A stretch of 64,000 nt of DNA, from the NCBI GenBank assembly GCA_048213135.1, contig PS015009.1, positions 930,001 to 994,000 of the forward strand, read 5' to 3'. The stretch is from Reclinomonas americana ATCC 50394 (taxonomy: Eukaryota; Jakobida; Jakobea; Jakobida). How positions within the stretch are numbered: the stretch's first letter is position 1; the number at the start of each line of letters is the position of its first letter. The notes below the pieces were generated by a model, which searched no databases, was not told where the DNA came from, and saw nothing but the letters and a program-made list of their open reading frames with translations. The translations under genes were made by a program, and so were the position numbers. Below, in pieces: positions 26,040 through 34,271 of this stretch.

Positions 26040-28664
26040 ATGATGACGAGTGCTGCGATCAGACAACAATTCCTGGATTTTTTCGCTTCAAAGGGACATA
26101 CCATTGTTCCTTCGGCGCCTATCGTAGTAAAAAATGACCCTACCCTGCTGTTCACCAACGCGGGCATGAACCAGTTCAAGGATTATTTCCTGGGCAACAA
26201 ACCCGCCCCCAATCCTCGTGTGGCTGATACGCAAAAATGTCTTCGCGTAAGCGGTAAACACAACGACCTGGAAGAAGTGGGCGTGGATACCTATCATCAT
26301 ACCATGTTTGAAATGCTGGGCAACTGGAGTTTTGGTGACTATTTCAAAAAAGAGGCCATTGCCTGGAGCTGGGAACTGCTGACGGAAGTATACGGGCTTG
26401 ATAAAGACCGCCTGTATGTGACCATATTTGAAGGCGACAGTAAAGAGAACCTGCCCAAAGACGAAGAGGCCTATAACGAATGGAAAAAAGTAATTGCAGA
26501 AGACCGGATATTGCTGGGCAACAAAAAAGATAACTTTTGGGAGATGGGCGATACCGGCCCATGCGGTCCCTGCACGGAGATACATGTAGACTGCCGCCCG
26601 GATGAAGAAAGAAAACAAACAGATGGCAAAACCCTGGTGAATGCCGACCATCCACAGGTGATCGAGATATGGAATAATGTATTCATGCAGTTCAACCGTA
26701 AGAAAGACGGTTCCCTCGAAAACCTTCCCGCCATGCACGTGGATACCGGTATGGGTTTCGAAAGACTGGTAAGGGTGATACAACAGAAGACATCGAATTA
26801 CGATACCGACGTTTTTACCGGTACCATCAGCGCTATTGAACAAATCACCGGGAAGAAATACGAATACAGCGACGACAAAAAAGATGTGGCCTTTCGTGTG
26901 CTGGCCGATCATATCCGTGCCATCAGCTTTACCACTGCCGATGGACAATTACCGTCTAATACCGGTGCCGGTTATGTAATACGTCGTATCCTGCGCCGTG
27001 CCGTTCGGTATTATTATTCTTACCTCGATCATAAACACCCGCTGCTGAACCAACTGGTACCGGTGATCGCGAAACAGTTTGAGCAGGTATTTCCTGAGCT
27101 GCAGCAGCAGTGCGACTTTGTGAGTAAAGTGATCAAAGAAGAAGAAGAAGCTTTTCTGCGCACACTCGACAAGGGTTTGAAAAATATCGACGAGATCATT
27201 AAGCAATCACAGCAAAACAAAACCATCAGCGGCACCGCGGCTTTTGAATTGCTCGACACTTTTGGTTTTCCTATTGACCTTACCCGGTTGATCGCTTCCG
27301 AAAATGGATTGTCGGTAGATGAGGCCGGTTTTGAAAAAGAAATGCAGCAGCAAAAAGACCGCAGCCGGGCTGCTACAGCGCTGGATACAGAAGACTGGGT
27401 AGAATTAAGTGATGATACAAGTGCCAGATTTGTGGGATATGATACATTAGAAGTTGATAACACATTCGTAAATCGTTATAGAAAAGTTACTTCGAAAGGA
27501 AAGACAATCTGGCAAATCTCATTAGTTGAAACCCCTTTCTATTCTGAAAGTGGCGGGCAAGTTGGAGATACCGGAACATTACAGTTCGGCAAGCAATTAA
27601 TTAATGTTTTTGATACGAAAAAAGAGAACGGCTTAATCCTTCATTACACAGAAGAAAAGCCCTTCGATCTTGTTGGAAACGTTATTGCTAAAGTAGATGG
27701 AGGCAGGAGAAAACGCATCACCGTTAACCACAGTGTTACGCACCTGATGCACGCCGCCCTGCGTTCCGTACTGGGTACGCATGTAGCACAGAAAGGCAGC
27801 CTCGTGAACGAAGAACACCTGCGTTTCGATTTCAGTCATTTTGCGAAAGTAACCGACGAAGAATTATCCGCTGTTGAAAAAATAGTGAACCGGAAAATAA
27901 GGGAGAATATTCCCGTTGTGATCAAGTCCATGAGCAAGGATGAAGCCATTGCCATGGGTGCTATGGCTTTGTTCGGCGAAAAATATGGCGATACCGTTCG
28001 CGTAGTGGTAATGGACCCCAACTATTCCATTGAGCTCTGCGGCGGCACGCATGTGGGCAGTACCGGGGAACTGGGCCTGTTCAAGATCAAACACGAAAGC
28101 GCTGTAGCCGCCGGTGTACGGCGTATTGAAGCCGTTTGTGGCGAAGCTGCCGAAGAGCTGGTGCACAGCCAGTTTGAGCAGGTTCGTGAGCTGAAGGAAC
28201 TACTGAAAAATCCCAAAGACCTCGCCAAATCGATCGAAAGCCTGCTGGCAGAGAACACCGCCCTGGGTAAACGTATCGAAGGCCTGGAAGCCCGCCAGCT
28301 GGTGGGTATACGTAATGAGCTGATGTCGAAAGACGAGATCATCAACAGTGTAACTTTCATCGGCGATATCGTTGAAGTCAGCAACCCCGAGGCATTGAAA
28401 AAACTCTGCTTCGACCTCAAACATCATCTGCGTGATCACGTGGCTGTATTGTGCAGCAATATCGATGGCAAGGCGCATGTCGCTGTAAGCGTCTCTGATA
28501 CGGTTGTGGCAGCCCGCAACCTGGATGCCGGCAAGATCATTAAAGAACATATCTCCGGCCTGATCAAAGGCGGCGGCGGCGGACAAAAAACGCTGGCTAC
28601 CGCTGGCGGGCAGGACGTTTCAAAACTCAGAGAAGTTATTGAGAAAGTAAGGTCATTAATTTGA
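26040..28664 (+). CDS. alaS: Alanine--tRNA ligase
   Basis: The 874-residue enzyme charges tRNA-Ala and edits mischarged Ser/Gly-tRNA. The class II catalytic domain is at residues 1-240 (IVPSAPIVVKNDPTLLFTNAGMNQFKD motif 1 region; VDTGMGFERL motif 3). The beta-barrel linker is at 450-555. The editing domain has HxxxH near 565 (HSVTHLMH) and CxxxH in CGGTH near 668. The C-terminal DHHA1-like domain ends with the Gly-rich KGGGGGQKTLATAGG. Start ATG ATG; the first is used. Bases 27400-27720 are clearly poorer in G+C than the rest of the gene; see findings. Confidence 0.97.
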   Translation: MMTSAAIRQQFLDFFASKGHTIVPSAPIVVKNDPTLLFTNAGMNQFKDYFLGNKPAPNPRVADTQKCLRVSGKHNDLEEVGVDTYHHTMFEMLGNWSFGDYFKKEAIAWSWELLTEVYGLDKDRLYVTIFEGDSKENLPKDEEAYNEWKKVIAEDRILLGNKKDNFWEMGDTGPCGPCTEIHVDCRPDEERKQTDGKTLVNADHPQVIEIWNNVFMQFNRKKDGSLENLPAMHVDTGMGFERLVRVIQQKTSNYDTDVFTGTISAIEQITGKKYEYSDDKKDVAFRVLADHIRAISFTTADGQLPSNTGAGYVIRRILRRAVRYYYSYLDHKHPLLNQLVPVIAKQFEQVFPELQQQCDFVSKVIKEEEEAFLRTLDKGLKNIDEIIKQSQQNKTISGTAAFELLDTFGFPIDLTRLIASENGLSVDEAGFEKEMQQQKDRSRAATALDTEDWVELSDDTSARFVGYDTLEVDNTFVNRYRKVTSKGKTIWQISLVETPFYSESGGQVGDTGTLQFGKQLINVFDTKKENGLILHYTEEKPFDLVGNVIAKVDGGRRKRITVNHSVTHLMHAALRSVLGTHVAQKGSLVNEEHLRFDFSHFAKVTDEELSAVEKIVNRKIRENIPVVIKSMSKDEAIAMGAMALFGEKYGDTVRVVVMDPNYSIELCGGTHVGSTGELGLFKIKHESAVAAGVRRIEAVCGEAAEELVHSQFEQVRELKELLKNPKDLAKSIESLLAENTALGKRIEGLEARQLVGIRNELMSKDEIINSVTFIGDIVEVSNPEALKKLCFDLKHHLRDHVAVLCSNIDGKAHVAVSVSDTVVAARNLDAGKIIKEHISGLIKGGGGGQKTLATAGGQDVSKLREVIEKVRSLI

Positions 28665-28782
28665 ACATGTGACGATTTGAAGATGTGAAAATGAAGGCCC
28701 GGCAATTGGCGAGACTGTTTTGTTCCCTGAAAAGTTATTCCTGTACCAACAAATTTGCACATCTGCACATTATCACATTTTT
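28664..28782. repeat. GATGTG/CACATC-type inverted low-complexity repeat
   Basis: A left arm with ATGTG words (GATTTGAAGATGTGAAAATG) is answered on the right by CACATC/CACATT words. Related copies are at 3014-3051, 43855-43886 and 57951-57981. It separates alaS from the acetyltransferase gene. Confidence 0.55.
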
Positions 28783-28785
28783 ATT

Positions 28786-29292
28786 ATGGTCATTTTCGAA
28801 ACCCACAGGCTCATCCTCCGTCAATTCACCGAAGCCGACGCTCCGCTTGTTTTAGCGCTCAACAGTGATCCTGCGGTGCTGCAATACCTGCATGAGCCGG
28901 TACTGGAAGATGAAGAACATGCCCGCCGTATTATCCGCGACATCATCCTGCCACAATATCAAAACCGGCTGGGCCGCTGGGCCGCTTTCACCAAAGAAAG
29001 CCAGGAATTCATAGGCTGGTGCGGACTGAAACACCGCCCGGAGCTGGGCGAAATTGACCTGGGATATCGTTTCAAACAATCGGCCTGGGGTAAAGGCTAT
29101 GCCACTGAAACGGCCGCTGCCGCTTTGCAGTATGGCTTTACCCACCTAGGACTCAGAGAAATTACCGGCCGTGCGGATGTGGGCAACCTGGCCTCGCTGC
29201 GTGTGCTGGAAAAGATCGGGATGCAATATGTACGTGATGAAGTGATCGACGACTGCCCGGTAAAGACCTATACCGCTAAAAACCCGGCATAA
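28786..29292 (+). CDS. GNAT acetyltransferase, RimJ/RimL type
   Basis: The 168-residue protein has the GNAT fold: substrate strand ETHRLILRQFTEADAP at the start, the acetyl-CoA loop QSAWGKGYATE near residue 103, and ENxxSxxVLEKxGM-type motif (GNLASLRVLEKIGMQ) near 140. The class acetylates N-termini of ribosomal proteins or small molecules; the substrate here is unknown. ATG 28786 is the start; the upstream extension runs through an intergenic repeat. Confidence 0.88.
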   Translation: MVIFETHRLILRQFTEADAPLVLALNSDPAVLQYLHEPVLEDEEHARRIIRDIILPQYQNRLGRWAAFTKESQEFIGWCGLKHRPELGEIDLGYRFKQSAWGKGYATETAAAALQYGFTHLGLREITGRADVGNLASLRVLEKIGMQYVRDEVIDDCPVKTYTAKNPA

Positions 29293-29317
29293 CTTTTCTG
29301 CACTGAAGGAAAGGGCA

Positions 29318-29348
29318 TTGCATCCTTTATGGTAATAAAATATCTTTG
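29318..29348 (+). promoter_or_regulatory. Bacteroidota-type promoter of the bestrophin gene
   Basis: TTG (29318-29320) and TATCTTTG (29341-29348) are separated by exactly 20 bp. The ATG follows 20 bp downstream. Confidence 0.65.
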
Positions 29349-29368
29349 TCGCAAAGCATCACCTCCCA

Positions 29369-30253
29369 ATGATCAATTACAACCCCAAAGACTGGTTCAC
29401 TTTCATCTTCCGTTTTCATAAGGCTGACACTTTCCGGCAACTCCTCTGGCTCATTATTGGCATCTGTTTCTATTCCTGGCTGATTGCTTATGTGGAGATG
29501 GAGTACCTCAAACTGTCGAAAACAAACCATATCAGTAACCTGCCTGTTATGCACAGCCTGCTGGGTTTTGTGATCTCCATGCTGCTGGTGTTCCGCACCA
29601 ACACAGCATATGACCGGTGGTGGGAAGGCCGTAAACTGTGGGGTTCGCTGACCAACAACAGCCGCAACCTGGCCATTAAACTGGCCGCTTTTTTACCGGA
29701 AGAAGAACAGGAGCAGCGCAATTTTTTCCGCAAGATCATACCCGCCTATGCGCATGCCCTGCGCAATCACCTGAGGTCGGAAAAAACAAGAACGGCTTTA
29801 TTCGAGGATAATCCGCATACCGCTATTTATAACCGCATCGACACAGAAAAACATATTCCCAACCAGATCGCCCTGCTCATGCTGCAGCATACACAGCAAT
29901 TGTATAAACAGCAAAAGATCACCGGCGACCAACTCATCGTACTCAATGCCGAGCTGCAGTCCTTTACCGATATCTGCGGTGCCTGCGAACGTATCAAGAA
30001 CACACCCATTCCTTTTGCCTACAGTGTTTTCCTGAAGAAGTTCATCTTCTTTTACGTGATGACGCTCCCTTTTGGTTTTGTGTTCAGCCTCGGTTATTAT
30101 GTGATCCCCGTTGTTGCCTTTGTATTCTATGTACTGGCCAGCCTGGAACTGATCGCTGAAGAGATAGAAGACCCCTTTGGCGGCGACGATAATGACGTGC
30201 CTACCGATAAAATCGCTGCCAATATTCACAAACACATAGACGAAATCCTTTGA
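29369..30253 (+). CDS. Bestrophin-family anion channel
   Basis: The 294-residue membrane protein matches the bacterial bestrophin family. The signature FRTNTAYDRWWEGRKLWG lies near residues 74-91. Membrane helices are at about 24-43, 62-77 and 224-260. The acidic cluster EEIEDPFGGDDND near the C-terminus corresponds to the family's conserved calcium-clasp region. Bacterial relatives form pentameric channels, some cation selective, so ion preference is uncertain. It is monocistronic with its own promoter. Confidence 0.9.
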   Translation: MINYNPKDWFTFIFRFHKADTFRQLLWLIIGICFYSWLIAYVEMEYLKLSKTNHISNLPVMHSLLGFVISMLLVFRTNTAYDRWWEGRKLWGSLTNNSRNLAIKLAAFLPEEEQEQRNFFRKIIPAYAHALRNHLRSEKTRTALFEDNPHTAIYNRIDTEKHIPNQIALLMLQHTQQLYKQQKITGDQLIVLNAELQSFTDICGACERIKNTPIPFAYSVFLKKFIFFYVMTLPFGFVFSLGYYVIPVVAFVFYVLASLELIAEEIEDPFGGDDNDVPTDKIAANIHKHIDEIL

Positions 30254-30397
30254 TAATCAATACGGTTGAATAAAGAAATGTTAAAGCCGTAAAATTATCT
30301 GCGAAAGATTTCGTAATTCGGATTTTCTCCCTATTTTTGACCTACTAAACATTTCGTATTTAACGATCGCATCATTCAAAACATTAAAAGTATAGTC

Positions 30398-31447
30398 ATG
30401 AAAAAAGTTGTTTTAAGTATGTTTCTCCTGGGATTGGCCGGCGTGATGACCGTGCAGGCGCAGGATGATAAGCCGGAGAAGAAAGAGAAGAAGGAGAAAA
30501 AGGAAAGGCAGGAGATTGTGATCAGCACCAATGGCAATATCGACTCTAAAGTAGTGGTGGAGATCAAAGGTGATAAAGTAACTATTAACGGTAAACCCAT
30601 TTCTGAATTCAAGGATGATCATGTTTCCGTAAACAAAAGGAACATCATGGTTTGGAACGGCGACAGTCATTTCAGTTTCTCTCCCGACCAGTTTGCCCAG
30701 GGCTTTAACTGGAGTGACGACAAGGGTGAACCCCGTGCTTTCCTGGGTGTGAGTACCGATGAGAACGAAGCAGGCGCATCTGTTACCAATGTAACCAAAG
30801 AAAGCCCCGCGGAAAAAGCCGGTCTTAAAAACGGGGACATCATTACCCGTATCAATGATAAAAAAGTGACCGATCCCGAATCACTTTCCGATGTGGTAAC
30901 TTCCTTCAAACCTAAAGAAGAAGTAACAGTATACTATAAACGTGATGGCAAGGACGGCAGTGTCAAAGCCACGCTCGGCGAAAGAAAATCCATCATGTCT
31001 TATTCCTTCTCCAGTCCGGATGTACGTGCTTTCTCCGCTCCCCGGATTAACGTACAACCCCGCATCAATACCGAAGACTGGAAAGGGCTGGAAGAGCTGA
31101 ACAGCCTCCCTCGTGTATACAATTACAATTTCGACAGCGACCATGCTTATGGCGGTTTCTTCCCCAGGTCACAAAAACTGGGTATCAAGATACAGGATAC
31201 CGAAGATGGAAAAGGCATTAAAGTACTGGACGTGGAAAAAGATTCTCCTGCTGAAAAAGCCGGTCTCAAAAAAGACGACGTGATCACAGAAATAGGCGGC
31301 TCCAAAGTAACCAATACTGATGAAGCCCGTGAACAACTGATGGAAAATGCGGAAAAAGCCAGCTACACCATTAAAGGCAGCCGCAATGGCAGCAATATGA
31401 GCTTCGACATCAAAATACCGAAGAAATTAAAAACAGCGAATTTATAG
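30398..31447 (+). CDS. Exported protein with two PDZ domains
   Basis: The 349-residue protein has a signal peptide (residues 1-22, ending TVQAQ) followed by a Lys/Glu-rich stretch (KPEKKEKKEKKERQ). Two PDZ domains are recognised by their carboxylate loops and the repeated SPAEKAGLK signature: PDZ1 at about 105-195 and PDZ2 at about 255-335. No protease domain is present, so it is likely a periplasmic scaffold or adaptor rather than an HtrA protease. A near -7 box TATTTTTG is at 30332-30339. A strong terminator follows. Confidence 0.85.
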   Translation: MKKVVLSMFLLGLAGVMTVQAQDDKPEKKEKKEKKERQEIVISTNGNIDSKVVVEIKGDKVTINGKPISEFKDDHVSVNKRNIMVWNGDSHFSFSPDQFAQGFNWSDDKGEPRAFLGVSTDENEAGASVTNVTKESPAEKAGLKNGDIITRINDKKVTDPESLSDVVTSFKPKEEVTVYYKRDGKDGSVKATLGERKSIMSYSFSSPDVRAFSAPRINVQPRINTEDWKGLEELNSLPRVYNYNFDSDHAYGGFFPRSQKLGIKIQDTEDGKGIKVLDVEKDSPAEKAGLKKDDVITEIGGSKVTNTDEAREQLMENAEKASYTIKGSRNGSNMSFDIKIPKKLKTANL

Positions 31448-31463
31448 TCATCTGAAAAACAGG

Positions 31464-31494
31464 AAAGCGTCGGGTCTCCATCCGGCGCTTTTTT
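31464..31494 (+). terminator. Rho-independent terminator after the PDZ gene
   Basis: Arms AAAGCGTCGG and CCGGCGCTTT pair with one T-G wobble, close an 8-nt loop and run into six Ts. Confidence 0.85.
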
Positions 31495-31530
31495 ATTTCG
31501 TCCAACTCCCCTGCCGGCTCGTTGATTCCT

Positions 31531-31538
31531 TATCTTTG
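31531..31538 (+). promoter_or_regulatory. -7 box placed 4 nt before the gatB GTG
   Basis: TATCTTTG fits the consensus. Since it lies inside the longest possible reading frame, it supports the GTG start at 31543 and implies a leaderless or nearly leaderless mRNA. The -33 element is weak. Confidence 0.5.
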
Positions 31539-31542
31539 CCCC

Positions 31543-32991
31543 GTGTCAGAACAGAATAAATACCAGGTAGTGATCGGTCTGGAAGTGCATGCCCAGCTCC
31601 TTACGCAAACGAAATTGTTTTGTGGCGACAGTGCGGCCTTCAGCACCGACCCCAACACGCATATCAGCCCTATTACCCTCGCCCACCCGGGTACCCTGCC
31701 GCGGATGAACCGCAAAGCGGTAGAGTACGCCTTACAACTGGGGCTGGCGCTGGGTTGCGATATTGCCATGCACAATTATTTCGCCCGGAAGAACTATTTC
31801 TATCCCGATCTGCCCAAAGGCTACCAGGTGTCGCAGCATACCACACCTATTTGCAGCGGAGGGTCGGTGAAAATAAAAATTGACAACAACGAAAGGGCCA
31901 TACAGCTGAACCGCATTCATATGGAAGAAGATGCCGGTAAAAGTCTGCACGATGTGGATGACAACTATACCTGCATTGACCTTAACCGCGCTGGTGTACC
32001 GCTGCTGGAGATCGTTTCTGAACCCGTGCTGCACAGCAGCGATGAAGCTTTTGCCTATCTTACCGAACTGCGCAAACTCGTTCGCTGGCTTGGCATCTGC
32101 GATGGCAATATGGAAGAGGGCAGTATGCGTTGTGATGCCAATATCTCCATCCGCCTGCAGGGCGATACACGACTGGGTACAAGGGTGGAAGTAAAAAACC
32201 TGAACAGCATCCGCAATGTAAAAAGGGCCATAGACCTGGAAGTGAACCGGCTGATCGGTATTGTTGAAGAAGGCGGCACCGTTTTACAGGAAACCAGGAG
32301 TTATGATGCGGACAATAACACTACTTTCTCGCTGCGGACCAAAGAAGATGCGGACGATTACCGGTATTTCCCTGAGCCCGATCTTACACCTTTTCATATT
32401 TCTGAAGAATTTCTGTCTGCTGTGAAGCAGGGCTTACCCGAATTACCGGAAGCCAAGCAAAAAAGATATACAACAGCATTGAACCTGTCGGATTACGACG
32501 CCGCTGTGCTTTGCGACGATAAAGAACAGGCGCTTTTCTTTGAAGCCATTACTGAACAACAAAGCAACTATAAAGCAGCCGCCAACTGGATACTGGGCCC
32601 GGTGAAAGGTTACCTGAATGAAAAAGGTATCGGCCTGTCTTCCTTCCCGCTGAAACCCGCTACCATTGCCCGTTTGATAGGGCTGGTGGATGAAGGCAAA
32701 CTGGGTTTTGGTACGGCTTCCGGAAAGGTATTTACGGCGCTGGTCAATGAACCCGGCGAGGACCCGCTGACCATAGCCACCCGGCTGAATCTGGTGCAGG
32801 AAAGCGATACCGGTTCCATAGAACAATGGGTGAACGAAGCCATTGATGCCATGCCCGATAAAGTGAAGGAATTCCGCAGCGGTAAAAAAGGACTGATAGG
32901 ATTGTTTGCCGGTGAAGTGAAGAAACGCAGCAAAGGAAAGGCAGATATGCAGGTGGTGACCCGCCTGCTGCAGGAAAAACTGAACGCGTAA
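31543..32991 (+). CDS. gatB: Aspartyl/glutamyl-tRNA amidotransferase subunit B
   Basis: The 482-residue subunit binds misacylated Glu-tRNA-Gln or Asp-tRNA-Asn and phosphorylates it before amidation. Conserved features are VIGLEVHAQL at the start, the catalytic segment with KNYFYPDLPKGYQ, LEIVSEP, EGSMRCDANIS, VEVKNLNSIR, and the YqeY-like tail at the C-terminus. The start is GTG 31543. gatA and gatC are not in the window. A TlpA-like lipoprotein gene follows after 24 bp and may be co-transcribed. Confidence 0.96.
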   Translation: MSEQNKYQVVIGLEVHAQLLTQTKLFCGDSAAFSTDPNTHISPITLAHPGTLPRMNRKAVEYALQLGLALGCDIAMHNYFARKNYFYPDLPKGYQVSQHTTPICSGGSVKIKIDNNERAIQLNRIHMEEDAGKSLHDVDDNYTCIDLNRAGVPLLEIVSEPVLHSSDEAFAYLTELRKLVRWLGICDGNMEEGSMRCDANISIRLQGDTRLGTRVEVKNLNSIRNVKRAIDLEVNRLIGIVEEGGTVLQETRSYDADNNTTFSLRTKEDADDYRYFPEPDLTPFHISEEFLSAVKQGLPELPEAKQKRYTTALNLSDYDAAVLCDDKEQALFFEAITEQQSNYKAAANWILGPVKGYLNEKGIGLSSFPLKPATIARLIGLVDEGKLGFGTASGKVFTALVNEPGEDPLTIATRLNLVQESDTGSIEQWVNEAIDAMPDKVKEFRSGKKGLIGLFAGEVKKRSKGKADMQVVTRLLQEKLNA

Positions 32992-33015
32992 TATTTCAAC
33001 TCATATTTAATCTCA

Positions 33016-34164
33016 ATGAAAAAAACAGTCATAGCCCTCACATTGGTTGCGGGTATTCTTTCCTGTAACCAGAAAGAAGAAAAAGGAAAGTTCACCGTAA
33101 GCGGTGAATTGAAAAATGCCCCGGACCAGCGCATTTACCTGGAAGAGTTGTTCTTCAGCCAGAAGTCGCCACAGGTGCTGGATACAGCCGATATCAAGAA
33201 CGGCCGCTTTGAATTATCCGGCATTGCCAGTGAAGAAGGCATGTTCCGCATCCGCCTGGAAAAATCAGAATCGTCGTACATCTTCGTGAATGATAACAGC
33301 AAGATCGGCTTTACTGGCGACGCCACTAACCCATCTTTATCCGCACAGTCATTCCACAGCCCGGCCAATGCGTCTATGCGCAGCCTGATGCAGCACTCCG
33401 ACAGTACGCAAAAAGCGATTGAAGACAAGTACAAAACAATAGAAATGCTGCGGAATGCCAAAGCCCGTGAAGATGACAGCACTATTGTTGCCCTGAACAC
33501 AGAATTCAACAGTATGCGGGAAGCGCTTTCCAAATATTGCTTTCAATATTCAGATACGGCCAAAAGTCCTACAGTGGCTCTTTTTGCCGCTACCCTGGCG
33601 CCGGTAGAGTTACCGAAGTTTGAGATTCCGCTGGCCAACCTGGCCCGTCGTTTCCCTTCACACGCGGGTATTGCCGGGGCGGTAAATTTTATCAAACAGC
33701 AGGTAGCACAAGCCATGCAGGCCCAGCAGCAAGGCGGCCAGGGTATTGCCATTGGTACGCAGGCGCCAGACATTACCATGAATGATGTGAATGACAAACC
33801 TTTTTCCCTCAGCCAGCTGAAAGGCAAATATGTACTGGTTGATTTCTGGGCAAGCTGGTGCGGGCCCTGCCGCGGCGAGAATCCGAATGTAGTAGCGGCC
33901 TTCAATAAATTCAGGAGTAAGAACTTCACTATACTCGGCGTTTCGCTGGATGATAATAAAGATGCCTGGCTGCAGGCGATTAAAGATGACGGCCTTACCT
34001 GGCAGCACATCAGCGACCTGAAGAAATGGAAAAGTGCTGTGGTGGTACCTTATGGAATCGATGGTATTCCTTTCAATGTATTACTTGACCCCCAGGGTAA
34101 GATCATCGCCAGCAACTTAAGAGGCCCTGAACTGGAGAAGAAACTGGCGGAAGTAGTCAAATAA
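33016..34164 (+). CDS. TlpA-like thiol-disulfide oxidoreductase lipoprotein with DUF4369-type N-domain
   Basis: The 382-residue protein has a lipoprotein signal (ILSC, Cys at about residue 17). The N-terminal beta domain (FTVSGELKNAPDQRIYLEEL ... TADIKNGRFELSG) matches DUF4369. A helical linker (about 110-245) precedes a TlpA/ResA-type thioredoxin domain with WCGPC near residue 287 and cis-proline loop GIDGIPFN. These proteins reduce disulfides in the periplasm; in Bacteroidota their partners are usually unknown. It is separated from gatB by only 24 bp. Confidence 0.9.
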   Translation: MKKTVIALTLVAGILSCNQKEEKGKFTVSGELKNAPDQRIYLEELFFSQKSPQVLDTADIKNGRFELSGIASEEGMFRIRLEKSESSYIFVNDNSKIGFTGDATNPSLSAQSFHSPANASMRSLMQHSDSTQKAIEDKYKTIEMLRNAKAREDDSTIVALNTEFNSMREALSKYCFQYSDTAKSPTVALFAATLAPVELPKFEIPLANLARRFPSHAGIAGAVNFIKQQVAQAMQAQQQGGQGIAIGTQAPDITMNDVNDKPFSLSQLKGKYVLVDFWASWCGPCRGENPNVVAAFNKFRSKNFTILGVSLDDNKDAWLQAIKDDGLTWQHISDLKKWKSAVVVPYGIDGIPFNVLLDPQGKIIASNLRGPELEKKLAEVVK

Positions 34165-34221
34165 TAAAGAGATAAAAAAAGAAAGCAGGAGTAATTAAGT
34201 TTTCTTTCTGTACTGAAATAA

Positions 34222-34248
34222 AAAGCCCCGGTCAGTGACCGGGGCTTT
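34222..34248. terminator. Bidirectional terminator between TlpA-like and susD genes
   Basis: Arms AAAGCCCCGGTCA and TGACCGGGGCTTT are perfectly complementary around a single base. With A and T tracts on each side it can end both convergent transcripts. Confidence 0.9.
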
Positions 34249-34271
34249 CGTTTATGCAGTTGCAATAACTA

